Positions 10,180-20,401 of a stretch of DNA of 25,615 nucleotides are shown here, piece after piece (the stretch's first letter is position 1; the number at the start of each line of letters is the position of its first letter). The position numbers and the translations under genes are program-made. Origin of the DNA: Paramacrobiotus richtersi. Its lineage: Eukaryota; Tardigrada; Eutardigrada; Parachela; Macrobiotidae. The DNA lies in the NCBI GenBank assembly GCA_034698045.1, contig JAQGAU010000619.1, positions 1 to 25,615 on the forward strand, written 5' to 3'. A model generated the notes under the pieces. The model did no database searches and was not told where the DNA came from. It saw only the letters and a list, made by a program, of their open reading frames with translations.

Positions 10180-13100
10180 CCGCAGTCCAGGTCCGATGGG
10201 GATTTTTCAGTGCTATTCATCATCCTGGCCTTTTCCGAAGGTTTTGTAACCGCTGATTCCTAGAAAGGCAGTGACGAAACCAATCTTCCGAATTATATTC
10301 TGTATTTTGAATATGAGACGTTACAACAGAATCCTTTCCCAGGAGAAAGGATATTCTGTCCGTTAGCTGTTCACCTTCGCCAGCACAACGACTTGTATTC
10401 AGTGGGCTGTTATATATCAGTTGGAAAACAGGCATATGTCACGGAATTATTGTGGGTTGAATAAACGGTAATGGATCTTAAGATCTAATAATCGTGAATG
10501 TGCCACGGAATGGCCGACCTTTGCGTCAATAATATAGTATTAGACTAATCTGGGCAATGGCAATTGGAATATAGGGCTGCAAGGCAAAATAAGATACGAG
10601 TATTTAAGACTTGGTTGGGACTGAAAACCAGCTAACAAAAGCCACTTCTGAAACTATTCATCATGCTCAGGACATCTCACCGCTAATGCCCTGACAAAGG
10701 AAAGCAAAGGCAAGCGGTGTTTCTTTAACAATGTCCAACTGACGCACGAGATGACGCATAAAAAACAGCGTCTTCCTGACGAACGTTTCGAAACGTGCAA
10801 AAGACAAAGGACCAAACGCCCATTCAGGGATCAGCTATGTACTGTATGTGAGCGCCAATGATGTCTTTTGGTCTATCCCGGATATCCTTTCCCAGCCAAC
10901 AAATGTCTCCTTTACAGGGCGCAAGGTTTTGTTTCCCTGAGTTGGTTTCATCAAATTGTTCGTTGCGCCAATAATGCCCCCGAAACCAAGAGCAAGATTC
11001 GAAGGAAATGTTGACTGGGTCCGTTACTGCTGTTGTGCCGGTCAAGTAAAACTGTGCCGCACATAATATCACCCGCAAGCAATCTTTCCATTCCGGGAGA
11101 CACTTTTGCCGGTAAAAAATATCCGGAGCTAGAAATAAGCCCAAATGCATGAAAAGGCTAATTCAAAGGGGGGTCGTTATTGGCGGTCTCATATACGTAT
11201 AAGATCTTCTTTGGCTCAGTTTACACCTTTGCCAGCTTTTCTCGCCCTGCTACTTTACCCTTAAGTTCTCAACAACAACCACACCAACACGGCGAAAAAT
11301 TCTCCACTAAACTTCTCCGTTTCTGTCCGGAATTTTCCGGCCTAGAAAGTGAATGCTCCCAGTAGAAGCATGAGCGAATGCGTCCATACAGTAGTTTCGA
11401 TGGGCAACGGTTAAATTCTATATTATTACTGCTGCAGAAAATCGTATCTTAGTGTTTTCGCTTTTAGGTCTCTGCAGTGTGCTGTTTTAGGTACTCTTTC
11501 CTTACAGGCTACCAGAGCGCGAACAGCAAGCATGGTTGTTTCCCGATTGTATGAAAGTGGGCATTTTTGAGCAGTTTCATCGGCCCTAGTATTTTATTAT
11601 CGGTAATGTTTGTTATGTACACTAATTACTTCTTATCTCTTCCAATGTCCACTGTTATTTTTTATTTGTTTATCAATAATATTGGATTTATTCAGGATTG
11701 TTGGCGCTCGTTTGTCCGACTGTTTAGTCGTTTTAGCAGTTAATGGCCGGCCAGAAGCGATTTCCACGTATCATCCGTACTTACTTACACACTTGTAATT
11801 GCTTACGGTTATTTTGTTTAGCATGCACTGCTATTATTTTGTTATGCTGATATTTATTACAGATTTCCCGTTTTATTATTGCTATTATTAGTGTCTGTAT
11901 TATTTAGTGTTTAGTATTATAATTTAGTATTTATCTAGTAGTTATTCATCTAGTTTTTATTCATCTAGTATTAACTTATCTATTAATTTATCGAGTATTT
12001 ATTTGTCCTTTTATTTAGTATTAGTATTTAGCATCGATCTTTTCTGATGGCGTGCTCTCCCACGGTAATAGATGTCATGGATAAATACAGACATGTGCGT
12101 ATGATTAGTACAGGTTGTCTCGTTTATTTTAGTAGACGATGACAAACGCTGGTTCAACCTGGTTTCGTTTTTTTACTGTGGTAGACCTTATTGCGCGGAC
12201 AACGTGCAGCAGTCGTGAGTGCACGTGGAGGTTGCCCAAAGCATTTCCTTTATTTAAGTTTGGGTAACGGCCTCAGGTGGATTGCTGGAAGTCCTTTTGA
12301 ACATAGACATGTGGTGTTAGGAAGTTAGTCGCATTTTGACATTTTCGGATGTTATGCGGTTATACAGTGTACGTATATATGTACTGGACTGCTAATCAAT
12401 ACAAAATTTGTGACTCCTGTCCCTGCTGTGGGAATCCTCGCATATGCTTTCGCCATGAAGGCCAGGTAGTAAGTAGATCTTTAGTTACTGATATCAGGTC
12501 GCCATAGTCTTTTATGCACTTCCTTCGGTTGGGTCATTTAGCGCCTGCCAACAGCTAGCGACTATGTACTTAATGTGCCTATGTACTTTACTCAGCCATG
12601 TACTTAATGTCATCGATTTGTTTTGGCAATCTTCGTGATAGAAACCGACCTGCATGACCCATTGGTTGTAAGGTTTGCCGCCAAATTCGCAAAAATACCT
12701 AGGAAAGTATCAAGGTTATCTGCATTCTGAAATGATTTGAGCGCTGGCCTTTTGCAATATCGCATATAACTGGCCTACACAGAACTCCCGGTCTCCTGGT
12801 TTGCGTCGACTCGGAGCTCCCGCTTTACGTCGACTTCGCTCAATGTCGAGAAATGTCGATGTCTGGTAGAGACGGGGTCAGATTTTCTGTGCTCATAGCT
12901 CATATTTGTGTTACTTCTTCCCACACCACTGGGGCAACTTCTAGGCAAAACAAGGATGACACATCACTACAGAAAACTGCACGACCACTAATCCATACCA
13001 AACCCAGGTGCTTTCTCACAAAGTATCTGCGTTTTTCTTGGTCTAGAGTTTGAACTACTCTGACCATTGGATACTGCGTCACGACAGGAGAAAATTTTAG

Positions 13101-13313
13101 ATGGGTTTCAACCGGAAGTTGTTTGTGTGTGACGAATAACTCTGCTTAACAATAACGGCACATAAAAAGCAAATAAATCCTAAATTCTCTTTGAGCCTCA
13201 TCGTGTCTAGTACAGGATTGTATATAACCGAATGGGGTGAAACGTTGAAAGCTGCAAACAAGGGGTGCAGGCGGATTAAATTCTGATGTCAATGTCGCCA
13301 CTTGAACGACCGT
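10180..13313. other. Long intergenic region between GPCR A and GPCR B
   Basis: This is 3.1 kb with no gene I can recognise. The longest open frame is a 108-codon ATG frame on the - strand (11150..10824) with seven Cys, no clear signal peptide and no family resemblance; it may be chance or an orphan exon. A perfect 14-bp palindrome, ACGTTTCGAAACGT, lies at 10783-10796. A T/A-rich repetitive tract lies at about 11870-12030. Short direct repeats of ATGTACTTAATGT occur near 12563 and 12598, and several GTCGA motifs occur at 12805-12862. The right end should include the 3' UTR of GPCR B. Confidence 0.45.
11870..12030. repeat. T/A-rich degenerate tandem repeat (TATTCATCTAGT-like units)
   Basis: Imperfect units of roughly 15-20 nt built from TTTAGTATT, TTATTCATCTAGT and TTTATC follow one another. 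The clearest pair is TTATTCATCTAGT, which occurs twice at about 11942-11970. It is low-complexity, noncoding and of uncertain origin. Confidence 0.5.
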
Positions 13314-16060
13314 CTAACAAGTGAGCAGCTTCCTCAACGCTCCTCTCCACTCCCTGGACGCAAAAAGGAAAATCATGGGATCGAGCAGCGCATCCAGAAA
13401 ATACACAACCGTACACGGTGTCATGACGCTCTCCAGGAACAATCCCCGGAAATACACAAGAGTATACGCCGTGTTGACGGGTGTCCAGCAGACGACGGCT
13501 ACCATCACCAGGCCGGTTAACACTGCGAAATGCGGCCGTGGATTGAATGGACGTTTGGAGTCAGTGCGGGAGCGAGTGACGCCCGACTGACTGCTCTGGC
13601 GCTGAGAGGACCGACGGCCTAGAAACACATTAGTCTGTTAGTTGTTACTTAACACGGGTTGAAGTGCGTTATAGCTATTTACGAATCAGTCGACATCTGC
13701 AGCAAAGACTGTAACGAATGTGAGGCATACAGCAGTCTCGGTTGGTGACCTTTAATCAGTGCCAGCTGAACGTAACTTACAGCGTACGAAAAACCCATTG
13801 GGACGATCTGCGCAGCGCCAGGTGAAACAACAGACACTGCATTTTCCTTATCTTAGGTTGTATCATCTTACAACGACAAAACGCCTTACCGAGATTCGCT
13901 TGCCCCGAACTACCGCTCAGACCGGATGCGGGTTGGATCTTGTGGTGGACATTTTTTCGAACCTTGACAAAAATGATCGGGTACAGCACCAGTACGAGAA
14001 ACTCAGGGACCAAGAACAGTGCCACGTAGGTCGGGCTTGCCCAGATTAGCTCGTTAGGGTAGCTCGGTATACATATGGGAATCCCATCCGATTGTGAGTA
14101 ATGAAGAATATGGATGACGAAACCCGGTAACGTCCACAGATGGATATACACCAATGTCGCTGCAACCAGTATCAGAGCAACTTTTCGGCTGTGATGCAGG
14201 CGGTAATGGGTGGGAAACACGACCGCCCACAGCCGGTTGATGCAAATGAGGACGTGCACGTGGTAGGAGAAGGATAAGAAAGCCCAGCAGGTGTACAGAA
14301 TGAAGATGCAGTATTCCTGCCCAAACGGCCAGGTTATACCTAAAACAAAGGTTACTGTATAGAAGGGAGGCACAGAAATACCGCCCACCTGCCACTTCAT
14401 ACATAACCCCAATTAAAGTTTATGGTGAATGTTAAGGAAGCAGAAATTGATGGTATGTAATACGTAGCACATGCAGCTGTATGCATTCATGTTGTTTTTA
14501 TTAAGCCCATTCATGACGTTGGCACAACAAATTCAAAACATCTATGAAACGATTTGTCCGAATTCCTTCAAGCATTATGCTTATATGGCATCTATCCATA
14601 TTTATGATAATGTGATTGTGTAATCGCATCACCAAAAACATATTAAACAGACAACGCCGGAAACAGTGCATTATGTTCAGCACACAGATGCCGCTTGGGC
14701 TGATCGATCGAATCACGGAAAAGATCTCGTCTAAATTGGCCGATGGTGGCGCCATGGTGTTTGCCCGCTGCAGCTCAATACTGATGCGCTGATAGATGTA
14801 CTCTTTCGTTCGCTTCTCTCTTGTTTTTTTGGCGTATCTTTTAGGACAAGCCGCACATCAGTCGGCGTGCTTCAGGACCCCACGGCTCCATCGTTTCGAA
14901 GGCCAATGGGACGAAAGGGTATTGGTGCACTACACTTTGATATTTGGTGATCTTTGCCTGCTCGGCCTGTGGTGCCGCTGCTCCCGCTTTCTTGGATGTT
15001 GCCGGTAGATAGGTCAAGGTAACTGCGCGACGGCGGGTTGCATCCCAGGTTAACATTTTCCCCGCTCACAGGGCGCTAGCATAACGCCGTCCGGACGCTT
15101 GCCGTCGGTTGTGGAAATGTCCGGGAGTCCCAGTTCTGTGTCGTATCCGGCAGAAGCGAGCGTATGCTTAACAATACTGTTTAGTGTGTCCACATTAGCA
15201 GGCAAAGGAACAGTAGCTCAAAACCAAGCTAACTTTACCGCGCATAATTTGCATGCCCAGAAGGTGGAATATCTACGTATTCTTCGGCAACGGCCATGAA
15301 AAGTACACAAAAAATAGTCCACGCATCGAACAAGTACAAATCTGCATTCGTTTCCAGATATTATAAACAGAATGCACAGGAAATGTACCTAAGACCTATT
15401 TCATTGGTCCCGAGTCCCTAAGATAACCAACCTAATATTGCTTCGAACTTCAAATCTTTATTGGCAAAAGCCGAAGTAAAACAACAAGCCAGCGCTTAAG
15501 ACGCTACTGACGCACTAAACATTGTAAAAACAACCAAAATCATTGTCCGATACCAAAAGCGAGCGAGCCGGCAAAGTACCAAAAACACAAGCAGCGTTAC
15601 CTTTAACGACAGCCAGACTTATGCGATGCTTAATAAACGCCGTAGATCTTGGCTCGCCTGTTAATGCTTCGGACTTATATTATACCGAAGCCGCTCGCAC
15701 GTAATTTAAAGAAAATTGCATTGTTTAGTCTACAACAAATACAGAAACACTGCAATTATTTTTCTTAACTACTAGGCAGCGGCTTTGATCGTACGGATAC
15801 GTACCTAACAGAGAAATGATGCTGTCAATGTGTAATGTCAGCGTCTGAGCGATATCTCCCGTCGCTAGGCTGACAATATAAACGGCGAATGGTGTCCGTA
15901 GACGGCCGAATTTGGCATAAACGATGATCAGCAGCACATTCGCTACAAGCGTCGTTACAGTAATCGGCACCATTATCCAGGCTGCATAGGCTGTAGCCAG
16001 TCGATCCGCCGGCGCCGAAACAGTCCCATTGGCCATAATTACTACGCTGCGGTTATCCAT
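13314..16060 (-). CDS. Rhodopsin-class GPCR paralogue B
   Basis: Three exons on the - strand: 16060..15805, 14339..13890 and 13618..13314. Total 1011 nt, 336 residues, introns of 1465 and 271 bp, both phase 1. Landmarks are N41 (1.50) in TM1, LATGD with D69 in TM2, Cys96 exactly 25 residues before Arg121, a Cys in the second extracellular loop (GIPICIPSYP), CWTP in TM6 and DPMIF in TM7, where most receptors have NPxxY. The DRY position is N120-R121-L122. N-terminal sequons are at N3 and N11. Exon 2 is exactly 450 nt, as in paralogue A, and the exon 1 products are nearly identical from the LATAYAAWIMVPIT stretch onward. Intron 1 is thirteen times longer than in A because it holds a decayed retroelement piece. 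The frame is fully open. Class A membership is firm; ligand and G-protein coupling cannot be read from sequence. Confidence 0.9.
14700..15195 (-). mobile_element. Decayed non-LTR-type retroelement fragment (C-terminal reverse-transcriptase ORF) in intron 1 of GPCR B
   Basis: Read on the - strand, three frame segments give the C-terminal region typical of metazoan retroelement polymerase proteins. They show DGKRPDG, then TWDAT with YLPATS, an Ala-rich stretch with KYQSVVHQYPFVPLAFET and WGPEA, then YIYQRISIELQRANT. Breaks are a single-base frameshift near 15056-15063 (a C/T homopolymer on the + strand) and a stop with a frame change at 14841-14843. The catalytic RT domain is not present, so this is a 5'-truncated relic. 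It lies in the same orientation as the host gene. The family assignment rests on remembered motif order and is good but not sub-family precise. Confidence 0.7.
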
Positions 16061-16116
16061 TTTTCAGAATGAGTAACTGAGATTTGCACCTAAAGCTGAC
16101 AGTCTGTGCACAGTGT

Positions 16117-16124
16117 CTTTATAT
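16117..16124 (-). promoter_or_regulatory. TATA box of GPCR B
   Basis: ATATAAAG on the - strand lies 57 bp upstream of the ATG at 16060. The position parallels the TATA box of GPCR A, which supports a shared TATA promoter type in this cluster. Confidence 0.4.
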
Positions 16125-16889
16125 CATGCTATCCGGTCTAACGCTGGCTGTTTGTAAACCGTTCTTTTGTCGGTCATTTTGGGGGCATAGTACCGCAGAC
16201 CTGGGAATTAACGTTTTTACGCAACACCCAGATGTTTACAACAGATCAAATACCAGGGGGCTTCAGATGCCTTTGTTTCGGGTCATTTTGAGGAGTGTTT
16301 ATCAGCTCGATGGTTGTTGTTCTGGGAATTGTTTGAACAGGTTAAAAAGAACTGAGAAACTCTGGCAACATTACTATCGACCCGCAACAAACAAATTCCA
16401 AAGGCTATGCTTTATCCCGGATTACAAATATTCCCACCACACAGGACTGGTATTTTTATTCCCGGAGATAAGCCAATGAAAATAATGGAGAGACCTTTCG
16501 TGCGTGCCGCACGCGATTGCTGCTATGAACATTTTACATTTGCCGAGAAGATTATCCTTTAATATAACAATTTTGTAGAGTAAAGCCGAAACAAAAACAT
16601 GTATCCGAATGACGTAGTTTGTTGTGTAATATGATCGAATGAGTGCCGGTTTAGGCTAGAGGTAACGAATTCATGCATGATTTCGTTATTGGCAAAAAAT
16701 AACGCTTCCAGCAAGTCAGACACATATTTTATTTCACAGTAAATTTTTTTGTGTGAAATCAAATACGTCATGAACATGAAAACACAAGACAAGAAAACAC
16801 AGGATTTAACATTACACGCAAACACATGACCCAAAAACATTTCTTATACGCAGCAAAAGAAGCTTTTATCAAAGATGAGAGCGGTATTG
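16125..16889. other. Intergenic region between GPCR B promoter and GPCR C stop
   Basis: No gene recognised. A 131-codon open frame on the + strand (16084-16479) starts with TTG, overlaps the GPCR B promoter and shows no family features. The right third should be the 3' UTR of GPCR C. Confidence 0.5.
16728..16733 (-). terminator. Candidate polyadenylation signal of GPCR C
   Basis: AATAAA on the - strand lies about 157 bp after the stop codon at 16892..16890. Sequence and distance fit a normal 3' UTR. Confidence 0.4.
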
Positions 16890-18292
16890 TTAGCGTTTGA
16901 AAAGCCTCGTGAATCCCTCTCGCCATTCTTTTGACGCAAATGGATAGATTATTGGGTTCAACAGCCCATCCAGATAAAAGATCAGCGTACAAGGCGCCAG
17001 CATCTGGAAGCCGACCATGGACTGAAACATGATCAGCAGATACGCCACATTCAGCGGTGTCCAACACAGCACCGCCCCGATTACCAGCGCCGTCAAAATG
17101 GCGAAATGCCGGCGCGGATTGATCGGTCGTCCTCTGGTGCGTTGTCGTCGTCTTTCGGTGATGTCCGGTTCGATACCGCTTTTGGTGGTCAACATGGAAT
17201 CGTTCGTGATGCCACTGCGCTGGTTTGCAGCCGATTTCAAGCTATACGAACCCGATGCTGGATGCGCGCTTACTAAAACCGACAAACAGTTAATTGTGTC
17301 GTAGTTCATAAGTGTCAATATTGCATAATAGTCATCGTCAGTTTTTGGTAAATAAGCTGTGACCCGCGCAGGGATCGCTGCTTTACGATATCAGCTGTAT
17401 GGCAGAAACATAATGCCGAAAGTTGCGCCATGTAATCAGGCTATTAACACTCTCTCACATATAACTGGAAAACTCTTTAGATCGCACTATCTGTTTGTCA
17501 TGTGAACTATAAAGCACTGCTTGTAGGATCGTTAGCGTGTGTACAGTGTCTGATGATTTGAACCATGTACTTCCAATCCTAAGTTTACCGTAGCGCTAAC
17601 GCAAAGCACAGCCACACACTGCTACCTGATCCACTGCGAATTTTGTTGCGAAGCTTGCCGTTGACCTTTACGAAAATGACGGGATACATCAGAACAATCA
17701 GCAGCTCGGGAACAAAATACAGAGCAAAATCTGCCGTATGCGCCCAGGAGTGTTGCTCCGGATAATCCGGCACACACACAAACGCCCCATCCCCCGCGGA
17801 ATAGTACAGCACATGAATGGCAAATCCCGGCAGGACCCAAAGGTTGATGTACACTACCAACCCCAAAACGCACCAAACCGCCACCTTCTGGTTATGATAC
17901 AACCGGAAATGATTGGGCAACACCACGGCCCATAAACGGTTCGCACAGATTAACACATGCATATGGAAACAGAAGGCGACTAAGGCCCAGCTTGAGTACA
18001 GCACCAAAATGCACAGCGACCAACCGAAAGGCCAGCGGATGCCGAGCAGCATTACCGTGCTGTGAATGCACAATGTGAAGCTTTGCAAGAGATCGCCACT
18101 GGCTAAACTAACAATGTAGACGGCGAATGGGGTGCGGATGCCGGGAAAGCGGATGTAGACGGTGATGAGAAGGAGGTTGGCGATTAGCGTGGCAAAGGTC
18201 AACGGGACCATTATCCAGCCTGCAATAGATGTGTCCGGTGGATGAGATTGGAATGGAATTGTCATGTTTGGGGAACTCGAAGTATTCGACAT
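16890..18292 (-). CDS. Rhodopsin-class GPCR paralogue C (single intron)
   Basis: Two exons on the - strand: 18292..17626 and 17272..16890. Total 1050 nt, 349 residues, with one phase-1 intron of 353 bp at the same ICL3 position as intron 2 of A and B. Intron 1 of A and B is absent: LLGIRWPFG reads straight through. Landmarks are N39 in TM1, LASGD with D67 in TM2, Cys94 exactly 25 residues before Arg119, VCVPDYP in the second extracellular loop, CWTPLN in TM6 and a canonical NPIIY in TM7. The DRY position is N118-R119-L120. Sequons are at N3 and N9. ICL3 is basic (RRRQRTRGR). The start at 18292 (TTCAAAATG context) matches the N-terminal length of the paralogues; an in-frame upstream ATG at 18349 would add 19 residues. 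This is the most divergent of the three and the only one with a standard NPxxY. Confidence 0.9.
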
Positions 18293-18349
18293 TTTGAAGC
18301 TGTTTATAACTTTACTGTGGATGATATATGACCGGGATATGAACAGCAA

Positions 18350-19739
18350 CTAAATGGCGAAGCAAATTCTCACTGAAAAACTGGGAAAAATGCAGTTAGT
18401 GAAATCTACCAAAAGAAATGCAGCGACACCAGATTCTGATCAGGTTGGTTCCTCCTTAATGGGTCAGTTTCAACACTGTATGAAATCCTTGATAATCAAA
18501 CATTTTAACCGCGGCTGTATGTTAGAGGGAAGTTTATCCGGACGTCCATTACCGCCTTCTACGCTGGCTCCAGACAAAAGACAATGGACTGTTATTTGCA
18601 ATTCGCTGTGTTGCGCCACGTTAAAAGCATAATCATACATACCGGCGGCGTTTTATGTTAACTAACATGGGATTTCCCGCCAGAGCGGTGCAACTTCACC
18701 GTGCAAGAACACTCCATCCATCACTTAATGGGTCCGAACAAATGTTTAAAACGAAGTGCACATACTGCTCAGAAGACAAGAGGTATCTTTTGAAGGGATC
18801 ACCGTTACATCAGCGAGTCTACATGGTACACCGTAATCGCGAAAGGTCTGCACCAATAAGCAGCCTAATTTGGGAGTTATTTATAAGTGGGTAACCTTTG
18901 ACTGTCTTTGACTATCACCGTGACTGGGTGTAAATGGAATGTTTAGATCCCATCACAGTATCAGGAAGATTGAACTCATTGTATTCAGAAGAGAAAGTAT
19001 GTAATTATATAAATTAGAAACACTAGAACAGGCTTCGGTAATACTGTAAATGGGTAGGAACGCATATACGGTACAGTGTTATTACCGATAACTACCGAAA
19101 ACGTAGACTTTATCCGGAGTAAGTGTCTAACATGGCTGGGGTGGTTGCCTTTGGACACGAATGTGACACACGAAGGTGGGTGTGCTACGAACGGAAAGAC
19201 AGGGAGCTTGTTTTGTGGCGAGCATGTCCAAACCGGAAACTAAGTTCGTATGCAGCTTCTAATGGTACTAGACTAAGCAGCCACGTGATTCGCTGGTGCG
19301 TATTATTCTGTCTCGACAACGAGATACTAATCATTATCACGATGTTGCATACCTTAAATTCTTGGTCGGTCATATCCAGGGTCCATAGCGTCATATTTAT
19401 TTTATGTGTTTTTTTATATGCTAGCCTTACTTTCGACCAGAGTTGAAGTCCCTGATGGGTTGTCTGCTCCTGTGTTATAATAATGAATAATTATAATAAT
19501 TGTAAAAAATATTTGATTTGAGTCCAATATGATGCACAAAATGGGCTACGTAAGCACTAATGGCTTTTCGTGCTCGGGGTACTGCAGACGGTAAGGAGTT
19601 ATAGATCCGGACACTTCAAGATACTTCAGTCAATTTTCGACAAAAAGGTATACGTAACATGTTATGTGCTGACAGTCTAGGCAGGCCGGTCGTATCAGGT
19701 CCATCACATATCTGTTGGCTGGGTTCCTACATTATTGTT
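18350..19739. other. Intergenic region upstream of GPCR C
   Basis: No recognisable gene. Several open frames under 110 codons occur (for example 18354-18632 and 19132-19446 on +), with no splice support or family motif. No upstream RT core was found that would extend the retroelement fragment starting near 19740. Confidence 0.45.
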
Positions 19740-20401
19740 TGTGCCTTGAAAACGGCTTCAGTTATTTGCAAGGCCACGAATGCAGAAATGGAAATGTTTG
19801 CAGTGTATCTGGTACGTCCGGTCTCCCGGTCTGCGAGGTACATGTAGATGCGGCATACAGCTGTGGCAAGTGATGGGCACCATGGGTACAGTTGTAAGAG
19901 GAGCGCTGAAAGCAGATCGAAACATGACCGGATAATTGACAAGATCACAAGGACTGCGATGACGGCACAATACCACGCGCTAAAGGAACCACCAGGATTA
20001 ATCCGTCAGAATCAAAAGCGCCCAGACGGTAGGGCTAGAGTGCCAGTCACGGGAGGAGAGAATGCAGTTTACGACGTTCTAGCTGTGGACACCGTTGCAC
20101 CAACGCACGTCGCGGAGACATCAGAAGGAGTAGGAGCTGCGGCGGCCACGGCAGAAGCAAAAAAGAGGCGCAAACATGCAGAGTTCACCAACAAGTACGA
20201 CTTTCTTAAACTGGCGTTCGAAACTTTTGAACCTGGCCCTGGGGAATGAATGCAGTAATATTATTGAAAAAGATTGGACGCCGCTTGAATGATGTTTCAA
20301 ATAACCAGAGAGCGTGCTGTTTTTTCTTTCAGAATATTAGTATTTTGTTGCAGAAGGGGAATGCTCTCTGTGTTCGCGACACTTTTAATGATATTCGTTG
20401 A
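19740..20401 (+). mobile_element. Second decayed non-LTR-type retroelement fragment (C-terminal reverse-transcriptase ORF)
   Basis: On the + strand the frame shows HHGYSCKRSA and HDRIIDKITR, then KEPPGLIR, KRPDGRARV, GGENAVYDVLAVDTVAPTHV, an Ala-rich AAAATAEAKKRRKHAEFTNK and LAFETFEP, all in the order seen at the C-terminus of retroelement polymerase proteins. After a one-base frameshift near 20240 it continues with IGRRLND, NQRACCFF, NISILLQKGNAL and a stop at 20399-20401. One in-frame TAG is at 19845-19847. The catalytic RT domain is missing. It is related to, but distinct from, the copy in GPCR B intron 1, and better preserved. Confidence 0.75.

Noticed and set aside
10824-11150. 108-codon ATG frame with seven Cys on the - strand
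   Set aside because: It has no clear signal peptide, splice context or family resemblance; probably chance, though an orphan exon is possible.
16084-16479. 131-codon open frame on the + strand between GPCR B and C
   Set aside because: It starts with TTG, overlaps the GPCR B promoter, and has no motif or splice support.
17540-17570. GGTTCAAATC on the - strand, resembling a tRNA B box
   Set aside because: The flanking bases cannot form a T-stem and there is no A box or acceptor stem.
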